Shown here in pieces: positions 29,780 through 41,199 of a stretch of 64,000 nucleotides of DNA. A model generated the notes under the pieces. It saw only the letters and a program-made list of their open reading frames with translations, was not told the origin of the DNA and made no database searches. Made by a program: the position numbers and the translations under genes. This stretch comes from Triplophysa rosa (Eukaryota; Chordata; Actinopteri; Cypriniformes; Nemacheilidae). The DNA is taken from contig NC_079904.1 of assembly GCF_024868665.1 (NCBI RefSeq), positions 19,889,591-19,953,590 of the forward strand, written 5' to 3'. The first letter of the stretch is position 1. Each line of letters begins with the position of its first letter.

Positions 29780-30618
29780 GAAAGGAAAGTGTTGCAGTCA
29801 CTTGCGACATAGAAAATATGTTTCACCAGTTCCTAGTCCCATCCACTGAATGCAATTACTATTTCAATTACTATTACTGAAGTTTCTGTGATGGGAAGGT
29901 GGAGATTTGGAGAAAGAACCTCAAGAATACCGCATGGCAGTCCACATCTTTGGTGCTACATCATCACCTGGATGTGCTAATTTCGGTATGAAGTACCTTG
30001 CACAGCAGCACAAAGTTAAACACCCATCAGCCCCAGCGTTCGTTGAGAAGAACTTTTACGTAGATGATGGATTAAGCAGTGTTCCATCGATCATTGATGC
30101 TAAAGAACTGATTGGTGAAGATCAAGTGCTGTGTAAACTCGGAGGTTTACAGCATTATAAATTTAACTCAAATGAGGAAGATGTTCTCACTTGTGTAGAA
30201 CCTTCAGAAAGTGCAACCACATCTACGCCTCTTGACTTCAATCTCGAAGCAGCGCAAGCAGGACGTGTACTCTGCATTCTATGGTTAACACAAAATGATA
30301 CATTCAGCTTGCAGCATTGACCTCAAAGGTCAGCCATCTACTCGCTGTGTCATTATGTCTTTGTTAGCCTCCCTGTATGACCCATTAGGGTTTGTCGTGC
30401 CATTTATCATTCAAGGAAAATGCATCCTGCAAGAACTGTGTCGTAGAGGCATCGGATGGGACGATGAACTTCCTGATGACCTGTGCCCACAATGGATGGA
30501 TTGGAAAATTGTTATTTTTAAACTTCAAGAAGTTACAATTCCAAGATGTCAGTGACATTGTCAGAACGGAGCTGCACCACTTCTCTGATGCGAGTAATGT
30601 AAGATATGGTGCCTATTC
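29780..30618 (+). pseudogene. BEL/Pao reverse transcriptase
   Basis: Reads LRKESVAVTCDIENMFHQFL (motif A with the catalytic aspartate) near 29780. The frame from 29907 has FGATSSPGCANFGMKYLAQQ and the active site FVEKNFYVDDGLSSV (YVDD at residues 51-54 of that frame). The next frame (30295-30555) gives SLLASLYDPLGFVVPFIIQG, LQELCRRGIGWDDELPDD, the Pao-specific connection. Frame changes at about 29870, 30290 and 30540 and several missing residues show it is inactive. It would have copied the element RNA inside the particle. Confidence 0.85.
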
Positions 30619-30699
30619 CTATGGAATTCCAAAAGTGACAATATAAAAAATAAATAAATACAAAAAAAATCCATGAAGAAATGTAAAAAAGCAAAAATA

Positions 30700-30905
30700 A
30701 ATGAGTATTTATACTTTTATTTCCTTATTTATGGGTAATTATATATTTTTTCATGCTTATTTATTTTTTCATTTATTTATTTATATATTTATTTATTTCC
30801 ACTTTTGTTTATTTCCACATTTATTCATGTATATATGTATTTATTTATACATTTATTTATTTTTACATTTATTTATTTCTACATTTATTTATTTATGTAT
30901 TTCTT
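30700..30905. repeat. TTTA-rich simple repeat in the left foldback arm
   Basis: Irregular TTTATTTA/TATTTATA units, mirrored as AAATAAAT at about 36020-36200 in the right arm. Open frames rich in Y, I, F and L across it are artefacts. Confidence 0.8.
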
Positions 30906-32469
30906 TGTCTGTATGCTAATGAGTGGGGGCGTGTTCTACCTCAGACATTAGCAATCGATCTCAGAGCGGTGGTGCTGAAGCTTTGAGGCCACAGGGACAC
31001 CTTGTGGTGTGACCGAACGAAACGAGGTTGACGAAGTTGCATAGAGAAGGCAATCGAGTCATTTAATATCACCCTAACTGTATGTAGATAGGGTTACCAC
31101 ACATAGCCTACTTACTCTTTATTAGGGACATTTCCGTTAAACATTATTCGGTCGAGATTTCTAAAATGTCTTTGCACACATGAACAGAAACTGCACAACA
31201 ACAGGTCTGCTATGAGACACTTGGAAGAATACACTTGGACATGGAAGCGCGTGAAATTATCCACTAGTGATCACATTTATTGTAAATGCGCTGGATGGAG
31301 CTGATAAGAACTTGAGTTGTTTGTCGATGAGACTCGCACAAACCAGCTCAGAACGCCAAAGAGAAACCAGCGCATTTCACTGAAGTCTACGCAAGCATTA
31401 TGATCAATGCGTTTGAAACGCGTCTGCAAATACAGTTTACATTCGCATTTCCTAACTTTGCAATGCATAACACGTGGCATTTGGAATGCTTAAATTATAA
31501 CACATATTTCCATAGGCGTAATTTGCAGGTGGACGGGTGGGTCATGTCCCCACCACTTTTTGCCAAAGTCAATTTTGTCCCCACCACTTATTGGAAGAAA
31601 TAGAAAATACGGAGTGTCTATTTACCGTTGCTTTGTAAGCAGAGGCAATTTCTAACAACTCCGCCCATCAGTTTCAGATTGAAATAGACAAAGTGATAGA
31701 CAAAGTGTAAGAAAGGCACACGAACATCAACTTCTCCGGTGGCGTAGAGCGTAAAGCGTGTATAACCTACTTCATGTCGTCGTGGGTTCGGGACTGCTGT
31801 CCGCTGAACTTTTTCCCTGTCACATATCAGATTGTAAAGGTATTTATTTGTAATAAACGATGAAAATATTTGAAAATGGCTGTTCAAGTCATACATGTAC
31901 CATTTTGCGCTTAATTGCACTTTGATGCTGTATATTCGTCCTTATTGTTCTCGACATGCCGTTGCTATCGTCTATTGCAAGATTAATTACATTTTGATAC
32001 TTTGATACTTGAAACTCATATAAATGGAAAAAGTCACAACTTTGTAGTTTCATGAGTTCAAAACAAAATTTAGAAAGTTTGTTGTATATTTGTAGCCTAT
32101 CTGGCAAAGCCCGTATAATAAGTGAAAATAAGATTTTTTTTAAAGATATTATTTTTCCATCGGTTTCCCCTGTATAACTTACTTGAATTTTGTCCTTATT
32201 AGCAGGGGGTTCCCAAACGTCTCAATCCTTGACCCAGCAACAGGTAATCTGTGTCAAACACACATTTTTAACATGGGGAAAACACATTCGTTTCAGTAGT
32301 TTTTATTTTATCACAAATGAATACGTTTAATTACGTACGGCAACAGCCATCCTTACATATAATAAAGCACAACATGCTTTAAATGATCTATTAATGAAAA
32401 CATGATATAGTTTAAAAACAAATGGAAGCAGATCTGATATGTGGAAATTTAGAATAGTGAGTTTAGCGG

Positions 32470-32690
32470 ATTCGTACGGTGGCGTATTGCTGCCACGTAT
32501 TTTTCCACTCAATTATGTTGTTAAAACGAGATATGTCATTTAAACGAAATAATATGTCGTTTTAATGAGATATGGTGTTAAAACGACATATTATCTCATT
32601 TTAACGACATATTATTTCGTTTTAACGACATATTTGAGTGGAAAAAATAAAATGTAAGTGGCAGCAATACACCACCGTAGTAAAGGGATA
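32470..32690. mobile_element. Small inverted-repeat element at the inner edge of the left arm
   Basis: TACGGTGGCGTATTGCTGCC at 32475 recurs inverted near 32685 (GGCAGCAATACACCACCGTA). Between them are repeated ACGACATATTATCTCGTTTT-like units. The right arm (34100-34185) contains only one half of it. It looks like a MITE that marks the arm/spacer border. Confidence 0.55.
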
Positions 32691-34099
32691 ATATGACGTC
32701 TCATAATAATTACACATTAATCTATTACGTGAAAGTGACATGTTTTCTAGCTGGACATAGGTAAAATGTCATGTTTTCGAACCACGGCCCGCTGTACGGT
32801 ACGCTAAAAAAATCTGTAAAAATAGGGCACAATATACTGTATTAATATGAAGGAATTTTCTGTATTCATTTTTACAGTTGTTTTACCTGTATTTTACATT
32901 TTGTACTGCATTAAATTGCATTTTAGCATTAACGGAAATGTCCATAAAATAAAGGAAAATGTACTGGTAATTTTCTGCAACTACTTTATCCGTTTTTTTA
33001 CGGGATTTCTTTTTTACAGTGTAGCCAAAATCAATAGAGCGATTTCTCTTCTGAGTTGTGCTTACGGATACAGAATATTTAATAAATGTTTGACTGACAA
33101 CAAATCCAGCCTGAATACATTTCAGATGTAGTAGTTTATATCCACGAAGCTTCCCATAACGGTCTAGTTCATCAACGAGGAATAATGCCACTTCCAATGG
33201 GTCCGCTCAGCTACCACAGTGATGACCGGACCATATTCGTTGCCACGACGTACCAAATAACGTTTATGGGACGTGACGAGTACATCCCGACAACCAAACA
33301 GTTAAAATCGTTTTTATAATTGTATTTAAACACATCGTCCCTCGCATGGAGGATTAAATAAATTTGTGATTTAATCTGTGCATTAAAGATTCAATTTTAT
33401 GCATAATTTAAATAATTTTCTAGTTAAATATGTATTATACAAAATATGATGATTAATAAAACTTAACACAGCACTGTACATCAGCATCAGACACTTTATT
33501 CAGATAGGCTACTGAAGTAAATGACATAAATAACCAAAGACTTCAACTCAATGTAGAGGATTCAAAGCAGATATTTATTGACAAAGATTAATAAATATTA
33601 TCTTTAAGCTTAATACATTCTTGTTTTACCACAAGTTTAGCAGGATGTCCGTTTTTTTAGATACAACTATCAAAAGCTTCTTCAGTCACACTCGCAAACA
33701 TCAGGGTCCGTTCATTTAAACGCGCCAAATCGATCGAAAATGTGTTTACTCTCACATCGGTGAGGTATAAAGAAAAAAAGTTAAATAACCGTTAATGTTT
33801 TAATGATGCCAGAGTGTGGCTCTTTGCAGAACAGAGAACGCGCGTGCTGGACAAGCGCACGCATTAAATAAATAGGAACAGTTTTAATTGTTTTATCTTA
33901 TTAAACTCCAGTTTAATAGCTCAGTTAATAGCACCAGTTCAGTTAATGAACCATCTCGTCAAAAAACTGAATTAATTTACCGAATTCATGCAATTCCGTT
34001 TGAATTGTCTATTAATGAAACCAGTGAGAAAAATATGTTGTTTAAAATGAATAATATCTCGTTAAAACGGGAAAAATAAGACGTTTACACAAGAAAATT
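32546..34099. other. Spacer of the foldback element
   Basis: Non-coding. It contains a MITE-like segment at about 32806-33022 with inverted CTGTAAAAA...TTTTTACAG ends. The rest is AT-rich without recognisable genes. Confidence 0.5.
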
Positions 34100-36291
34100 A
34101 TTTTGTTTAAACGACATATTATCTCGTTTTAACGACATAATTGAGTGGAAAAATACGTGGCAGCAATACGCCACCGTACGAATCCGCTAAACTCACTATT
34201 CTAAATTTCCACATATCAGATCTGCTTCCATTTGTTTTTAAACTATATCATGTTTTCATTAATAGATCATTTAAAGCATGTTGTGCTTTATTATATGTAA
34301 GGATGGCTGTTGCCGTACGTAATTAAACGTATTCATTTGTGATAAAATAAAAACTACTGAAACGAATGTGTTTTCCCCATGTTAAAAATGTGTGTTTGAC
34401 ACAGATTACCTGTTGCTGGGTCAAGGATTGAGACGTTTGGGAACCCCCTGCTAATAAGGACAAAATTCAAGTAAGTTATACAGGGGAAACCGATGGAAAA
34501 ATAATATCTTTAAAAAAATCTTATTTTCACTTATTATACGGGTTTTGCCAGATAGGCTACAAATATACAACAAACTTTCTAAATTTTGTTTTGAACTCAT
34601 GAAACTACAAAGTTGTGACTTTTTCCATTTATTTGAGTTTCAAGTATCAAAGTATCAAAATGTAATTAATCTTGCAATAGACGATAGCAACGGCATGTCG
34701 AGAACAATAAGGACGAATATACAGCATCAAAGTGCAATTAAGCGCAAAATGGTACATGTATGACTTGAACAGCCATTTTCAAATATTTTCATCGTTTATT
34801 ACAAATAAATACCTTTACAATCTGATATGTGACAGGGAAAAAGTTCAGCGGACAGCAGTCCCGAACCCAAGAAGACATGAAATAGGTAACACACGCTTTA
34901 CGCTCTACGCCACTGGAGAAGTTGATGTTCGTGTGCGTTTCTTACACTTTGTCTATTCCAATCTGAAACTGATGGGCGGAGATGTTAGAAATAGCCTCTG
35001 ATTACAAAGCAACAAAATTGACTTTGGCAAAAAGTGGTGGGGACATGACCCACCCGTCCACCCGCAAATTACGCCTATGGAAATATGCGTTATAATTTAA
35101 GCATTCGAAATGCCACGTGTTATGCATTGCAAAGTTAGGAAACGCGAATGTAAACTGTATTTGCAGACGCGTTTCAAACGCATTGATCATAATGCTTGCG
35201 TAGACTTCAGTGAAATGCGCTGGTTTCTCTTTGGCGTTCTGAGCTGGTTTGTGCGAGTCTCATCGACAAACAACTCAAGTTCTTATCAGCTCCATCCAGC
35301 GCATTTACAATAAATGTGATCACTAGTGGATAATTTCACGCGCTTCCATGTACAAGTGTATTCTTCCAAGTGTCTCATAGCAGACCTGTTGTTGTGCAGT
35401 TTCTGTTCATGTGTGCAAAGACATTTTAGAAATCTCGACCGAATAATGTTTTACGGAAATGTCCCTAATAAAGAGTAAGTAGGCTATGTGTGGTAACCCT
35501 ATCTACATACAGTTAGGGTGATATTAAATGACTCGATTGCCTTCTCTATGCAACTTCGTCAACCTCGTTTCGTTCGGTCACACCACAAGGTGTCCCTGTT
35601 GTTACCTTCTTGTTAATCTGCCTCTCCGATTGTGGATGACGTTAACTGTAACAGTTTTCTCTGGTTCATTTCTCGCAGTAATCTCACCAAGCGAAAGCTC
35701 CATCCATCACTATACCGTTTCACAATTACTTGAACTCCCGGGTGGTTTCACGAACTTGTGAAAAACAACAAAAACTTCTAAAAGCAGCTTGCTCCCCTTT
35801 TTGTTATGTCCGCCACTTTTCTCTCACACACATGAATTTTCCGCACCCGCACTACTTTTCCCATCATCCCGTGCGGTCAGGACTACAAAGCCCATACTTC
35901 TTAAAGGGACAATGCCCATATTCCCGCAACACTGTGGCCTCAAAGCTTCAGCACCGCCGCTCTGAGATCGATTGCTAATGTCTGAGGTGAAACACGCCCC
36001 CACTCATTAGCATACAGACAAAGAAATACATAAATAAATAAATGTATAAATAAATAAATGTATAAATAAATACATATATACATGAATAAATGTGGAAATA
36101 AATAAAAGTGGAAATAAATAAATGTATAAATAAATAAATGAATAAATAAATAAGCGTGAAAAAATATATAATTACCCATAAGTAAGGAAATAAAAGTATA
36201 AATACTCATTTATTTTTGCTTTTTTACATTTCTTCATGGATTTATTTTTGTATTTATTTATTTTTTATATTGTCACTTTTGGAATTCCATA

Positions 36292-38024
36292 TATTCCTAC
36301 CTCCATTTCAAAAATGAAGTTCATTACAGTCTGGTGATGGCTAAAGCCAGAGTCGCGCCTACAAAGGTTACAAGCATTCCCAGATTGGAGCTTTCGGCAG
36401 CTGTTAACCAGAATGAGTGTCATGCTGAAAACGGAGCTGGAGATGAAGATTGACCAAGAAATGCTTTGGACAGATTCACAGGTTGCTCTAGCATAAATTA
36501 ACAATGACACACGCAGGTTCCATGTGTTTGTCGCAAATCGAGTGGAGCTTATGAGGGAATCACGAATCCTAGTAAGTGGCATTATGTAAACACAACAGAA
36601 AACCCTGCTGATTTTGCATCAAGAGGGCTTAATGCTTCCAAGATCTCTTCATCAATGTGGTATCTTGACCCAAAATTCTGTGGGAGCAGGAAGTATGTTC
36701 GACACCACACACCCCTGTCAACCTGCTTGTCAGAGAAGTTAAAGTAAATAAGTCCAAACATTTGCGACCACAGGTCAGCGACAGTACAGACATTCTCAGT
36801 CGCTTGAGTCTATTCTCTTCTTGGTCTATGCTTCTAAGAGTGGTTGCAAGAATTAAGATGATGGACTCCAAACATAAATACAACACAGATCATGTGACAG
36901 TTGTAGAACGTGAGAAGGTTGCTGATGTGGTGATCAAGCTTGTACAGCAAGAAGCTTTCTCCAAACAAATAAGGATGATTGAAAAGGAAACACTATTCAA
37001 AGTTCATGTGTATTGTACCACCCAATCCTTCATGTGGATGGGAGACTGAAGCACTCATCTCCCAACAAAGACCTTAAACATCCTGTAATTCTTCCGAAGA
37101 ATAGCTACTGTATGTCATCAGACTAATTCTGTCACACTACCTAGCCAAGATACACCATCAAGGGTGATATCAAACTCAAATGGAGCTGAGAACAAATGGT
37201 TTCTGGATCATTGGCGGTAGCAAGTCAGTCGCCAAGCTCATTCACAAGGGTGTGCAGTGTAGAAAACTCAGACGACCAAGTGAAGAACAACGCATGGCCG
37301 GTATTCCCCAAAGAACGTCTTGAGATTTTTGCTCCTTTCACGTATTCTGATATGGACTGTTTTGGGCCATTTATCGTCAAAAGAGCTCGTAAGGATCTTA
37401 AAAGATATGGCCTATTATTCACTTGTCTCATCTCGTGCGGTCCATATTGAGATGATCGAGGGTCTCTCTACAGATGCATTCATCAATGCTTTAAAGTGCT
37501 TTATCAGCCTCAGGGGAGCTGTTCGCAAACTTCATTGTGACCACGGCACAAACTTTTGTGGGAGCCAAAAATGAGTTTCATGACTTATTGAAACAAGTCA
37601 ACTCCAAAGCTCTGGAAATCTTTCTCTCAGAGAAACAGTGTGAGTTTGTCTTAAATGCTTCTTCTGAAAGCCATGCAGGAGGTGTCTGGAAGCGCCAGAT
37701 ACGAACTGTTCTGAATATCGGTGTGATGATGCCTCACTCAAAACGCTGTGGCCATCGTTAAGCCGTCCTCTGACTGTAGATGGCATTAATGACCCAAACT
37801 TCCTCGAACCTCTGACCCCGAACCATCTGATAATGGTGAAGTCTGACACTGCCTTTCCACCTCCAGGAAGGTTCATTAAAGAAGATATATATGCTACTAA
37901 AAGATGGCGCAGAGATCTATATCTTATCGAACAATTTTTGAGTCGTTGGAAGAAGGAATATATTCTTAACATTGCAGCACATCAGAAGTGGCATACTCCT
38001 CTGCATAATCTTAAAGTGAATTAA
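36292..38024 (+). pseudogene. BEL/Pao RNase H and integrase
   Basis: The first part reads VMAKARVAPTKVTSIPRLEL, then FHVFVANRVEL in changed frames, and WHYVNTTENPADFASRGLNA (RNase H end). Integrase follows: LPKERLEIFAPFTYSDMDCF and GPFIVKRARKDLKRYGLLFT (first catalytic Asp region), HIEMIEGLSTDAFINALKCF, HCDHGTNFVGAKNEF (second Asp; crossing a frameshift at 37550), SHAGGVWKRQIRTV (Glu is replaced here: relatives have GVWERQIR). The C-terminal part is PGRFIKEDIYATKRWRRDL, WKKEYILNIAAHQKWHT, then a stop at 38024. The lost catalytic glutamate and the frameshifts rule out activity. Confidence 0.85.
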
Positions 38025-40018
38025 AGCTGCAAGCAGCGATGATCGGGCCCTCGCGCAAAAGTACAACCACAACCCTGTGCCATCACCACCCGTCGGCCTC
38101 AGGAACAGTGAACGGTGGGCAACGTGCATATAAGGAGTTACATTATAGATTTTTCCGTGCCATATTTCCTATTGCCAGCTGGTGGCGCTATTACTATAAG
38201 TGAACGCTGACGTGGATATGTGTTCAGGCCAGGACTCTTATAAAACATATGAAGTGTGAGGCCGGTCGGACATTGCGTGCCTGAGTTACTATAGCTTCCT
38301 GTTTCATGGCGAAACATCAAACTTTGTCACGCCTCCACGGACACGCCCCTCATAAAAAGTCTGGAACTTGCAATGTATCGTCACAAAGGTCTAGGAAGTT
38401 ATGTTATAGAAAGACTTTAATTTATTTACATGTTCCAGATTTCCTGTTATTTATTTAAATGTGTCACATTCCCTTTTGCCAACTGGTGGCGCTATTGCTA
38501 CGAGTGAACAGTGACATGGATATGCGTTCAGGCCAGGACTCTTCTCAAACATGTGAAGTTTGGGGCTGGTCAGACATTGTGTACCTGAGTTACTATAGCT
38601 TCCTGTTTCATGGTGAAACATCATACTTTGTCACGCCACCACGGACACGCCCCTCAGCAAAAAGTTAAGATCTTTCAATGTATAATCACAAAGGTCTGAA
38701 GATCATACTGGCGCAAATATGATGCTGACCTGTTTGAATCTCTATGAGGAGTTAATCACAGTTTAAAACATGTCACTTCCTGTTTCCAGCAGGTGGCACT
38801 ATAACTGTATCTGAAAATTACCATGTAGATGTCTTCAGGCCAGGACTTTTATCAAATGTGTGAAGTCTGGGTGAAGTCTGGAGCCTGTTGGACATTGAAT
38901 GAATGAGTTACAACAACTTCCTGTTCATGGCGAAACGCCAAACTTTGGCAGGCCGCCAGGGTCACGTTCCCCCACGAAAAGTCAAGATCTCCGCAATTTC
39001 GCTTCGCAAAGGCCTTAAGATGAGAATGACATGAAGATGATGTTGATCGGATTAAAACTCTAGGAGGAGTTCGTTAAAGTACGACGACTGGAAATTGAAA
39101 CAAATTACAAAATTGCACAGGAAATCAAAAATAGCGGACTTCCTGTTTGGTTTAGAGATATGCTCCGAGAGACTTTTCTTAATGATTCGGGGTGTTCTAT
39201 CAGCCCACCAAATTTGGTGCATATACGTAATGCGTAGTTGCCTGGGCAGTTCTAGGTGGCGCTAGCGAGCCATTTTGCCACGCCTAATTTAAAAACCCAT
39301 ATCAGACGTAAATTTTTGCAAGGTCTGATGCGTGTGCAAATTATTGTGAGTTTTTGAGCATGTTTAGGCCTTCAAATTAGCGATCAAAGAGGGAGAAGAA
39401 GAAGAAGAAGAAGAAGAATAAACAACACAGAAACAAAAGGGCTCTGCACTACGGTGCAAGCCGGTGGCTTGCTCCTCCGTGCTCGGGCCCTAATAAACAA
39501 CACAGAAACAAAAGGGCTCTGCACTACGGTGCAAGCCGGTGGCTTGCTCCTCCGTGCTCGGGCCCTAATAAAAAACACAGAAACAAAAGGGCTCTGCACT
39601 ACGGTGCAAGCCGGTGGCTTGCTCCTCCGTGCTCGGGCCCTAATAAAAAACACAGAAACAAAAGGGCTCTGCACTACGGTGCAAGCCGGTGGCTTGCTCC
39701 TCCGTGCTCGGGCCCTAATAAAAAACACAGAAACAAAAGGGCTCTGCACTACGGTGCAAGCCGGTGGCTTGCTCCTCCGTGCTCGGGCCCTAATAAACAA
39801 CACAGAAACAAAAGGGCTCTGCACTACGGTGCAAGCCGGTGGCTTGCTCCTCCGTGCTCGGGCCCTAATAAAAAACACAGAAACAAAAGGGCTCTGCACT
39901 ACGGTGCAAGCCGGTGGCTTGCTCCTCCGTGCTCGGGCCCTAATAAACAACACAGAAACAAAAGGGCTCTGCACTACGGTGCAAGCCGGTGGCTTGCTCC
40001 TCCGTGCTCGGGCCCTAA
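38025..40018. repeat. Unclassified dispersed repeat with internal and terminal tandem structure
   Basis: It begins exactly after the BEL stop codon region with AAAGCTGCAAGCAGCGATGA and ends with GTGCTCGGGCCCTAA; TTAA sits at the left border (38023). GGGCCC is near both ends. From 38150 to about 38950 there are three imperfect copies of a unit of about 310 bp, each with CAGCTGGTGGCGCTAT- and TTCAGGCCAGGACTCTT-like motifs followed by CACGGACACGCCCC. It ends in an array of 75-bp units. No protein is encoded. I have seen this GCTGCAAGCAGCG repeat type as very common in fish, but I cannot assign a class. Confidence 0.65.
39417..40017. repeat. Tandem array, eight copies of a 75-bp unit
   Basis: The copies are identical apart from one position in the unit (AATAAACAAC in copies 1, 2, 6 and 8; AATAAAAAAC in 3, 4, 5 and 7). 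The unit contains GGGCTCTGCACTACGGTGCA, GGTGGCTTGCTCCTCCGTG and CTCGGGCCCT. Since 75 is a multiple of three, long frames stay open on both strands (194 and 257 residues); these are by-products of the repeat. Confidence 0.95.
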
Positions 40019-40299
40019 ATATCAAACCCAAGTGCTGACAGATAGTTGAGATTCCATTTCTGTCGGTCTCTTGACGTTGTGTCGGACAGATGGACGGCAA
40101 CTCGAGGTTGTGCCATGGCGAAGCGCAACGTTGAGTATAAACACCAGCCCTCAGCACTCTCAGTCAGACAGTGCGTTGAGCTGCGTAATCGCCAGGCAGG
40201 AGAAACAACAGAGCCGATCTCCTCCCTGGGGGCCCTCCCCCGGCAAGGGATCCGTATTGCTGGCCATCGAACCACCCCCCACGGGGGCGATGAAGCAGA

Positions 40300-41094
40300 T
40301 CAAACCCCTAGTCCCCCTGTCTCAGTTCCTGGGAGCTTGGCAGCTTCCCAGGCCGTCAGGCTGGCTAGGGAGGACGATCCATCTCAGCTACGCGATCCAG
40401 TTCACCAGACACCCTCCCAAATTTCGGGGCATCCTTTCCACCTCAGTCAGAGGTGGGGATGCGCCCGTGCTTCGGGCCGAGGTTGCCACCCTTCTGGCGA
40501 AGGGAGCGATTGAGCCCGTCCTACCAGCCGAGATGTTCAATGGGTTTTACAGCCCGTACTTCATTGTCCCAAAGAAAGGTGGGGGGCTGCACCCCATCCT
40601 AGATCTGCATGCCCTGAACAAGCACCTCCACAAGCTGCCGTTCAGGATGATCAGCCAGAAGCGCATCCTGAAGTCTGTCAGGCGTCAGGATTGGTTCATG
40701 GCAATCGACCTGAAGGACGCGTACTTTCATGTCTCTATCCTCCCTCGACATTGGCCGTTTCTGCGGTTTGCTTTCGAGGGGCAGGCATACCAGTACAGGG
40801 TCCTCCCCTTCGGTCTGTCTCTGTCTCCACGTGTCTTCCCTCAGGGAAGGAGGTGTGTGGGTACTGAACTATCTCGACGACTGGCTAGTCTTCGCACACT
40901 CGCGAGATCTGTTGTGTACACACAGGGACCTGGTGCTCCTGCACCTAGATCGGTTGGGGCTACAGGTCAACTGGGAAAAGAGCAAGCTCTCCCCCGTGCA
41001 GAGCATCCTCTTTCTCGGTATGGAACTCGACTCGGTCTCCATGACAGCACGACTGACTACAGAGTGCGCCCAGTCAGTGTTGAACTGCCTCTAG
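40300..41094 (+). pseudogene. DIRS reverse transcriptase, copy B
   Basis: The first frame (40071-41159) has VRGGDAPVLRAEVATLLAKG, NGFYSPYFIVPKKGGGLHPI, LDLHALNKHLHKLPFRMI, motif A AIDLKDAYFHVSILPRHWPF and VLPFGLSLSPRVF. A deletion of some tens of bases plus a frameshift follows near 40840. The second frame (40729-41094) continues REGGVWVLNYLDDWLVFAHS with the catalytic YLDD, LQVNWEKSKLSPVQSILFLG and MELDSVSMTARLT. Both catalytic motifs survive but in different frames. The polymerase copies element RNA to a circular DNA in this group. Confidence 0.85.
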
Positions 41095-41199
41095 GTTCTC
41101 AGGGCTCAGGCTCCTGGGATACATTGCATCCTCGGCGGGGGTGGTCCCCCTTGGGTTGATGCATATGCGACCGCTCCAACACTGGCTACAGAGTCTGGT

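Larger units (their letters stand above)
30619..36291. mobile_element. Giant foldback (palindromic) element inserted in BEL/Pao
   Basis: The ends are exact inverses (TATGGAATTCC...GGAATTCCATA) flanked by TATTCC on both sides (30613-30618 and 36292-36297). The left arm (30619 to about 32545) is mirrored by the right arm (about 34100-36291) with only scattered differences. The right arm has an extra 335 bp (35602-35934) bounded by CAG on both sides. A 1.55-kb spacer separates the arms. Neither arm codes for a known protein; mirrored small open frames are a consequence of the palindrome. No transposase is present, so I cannot assign a superfamily. A TA-rich TTTATTTA stretch lies just inside each end. 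Confidence 0.85.
29765..38024 (+). mobile_element. BEL/Pao retrotransposon fragment, split by a 5.67-kb foldback element
   Basis: The left part (29765-30618) is reverse transcriptase and the right part (36292-38024) is RNase H and integrase. Removing the foldback and one 6-bp repeat (TATTCC) gives the codons GGT GCC TAT TCC TAC CTC CAT, a continuous BEL reading. No LTRs are seen: the left end meets a LINE tail and the right end is interrupted at 38024 by the next repeat. Many frameshifts and stops make it old. Confidence 0.85.

Noticed and set aside
30701..30986. Hydrophobic frames rich in Y, F, I and L, like membrane peptides
   Set aside because: Produced by a TTTA-rich simple repeat, mirrored in the other foldback arm.
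30619..36291. The large palindrome as an assembly artefact
   Set aside because: The outer flanks are different parts of BEL pol that join in frame, a 6-bp duplication is present, and the arms differ by substitutions and a 335-bp indel.
39384..40157. Long open frames (257 residues minus, 194 plus) with a repeated 25-residue unit, looking like a repeat protein
   Set aside because: They come only from a 75-bp tandem unit whose length is a multiple of three; both strands are open and no start context or homologue is apparent.
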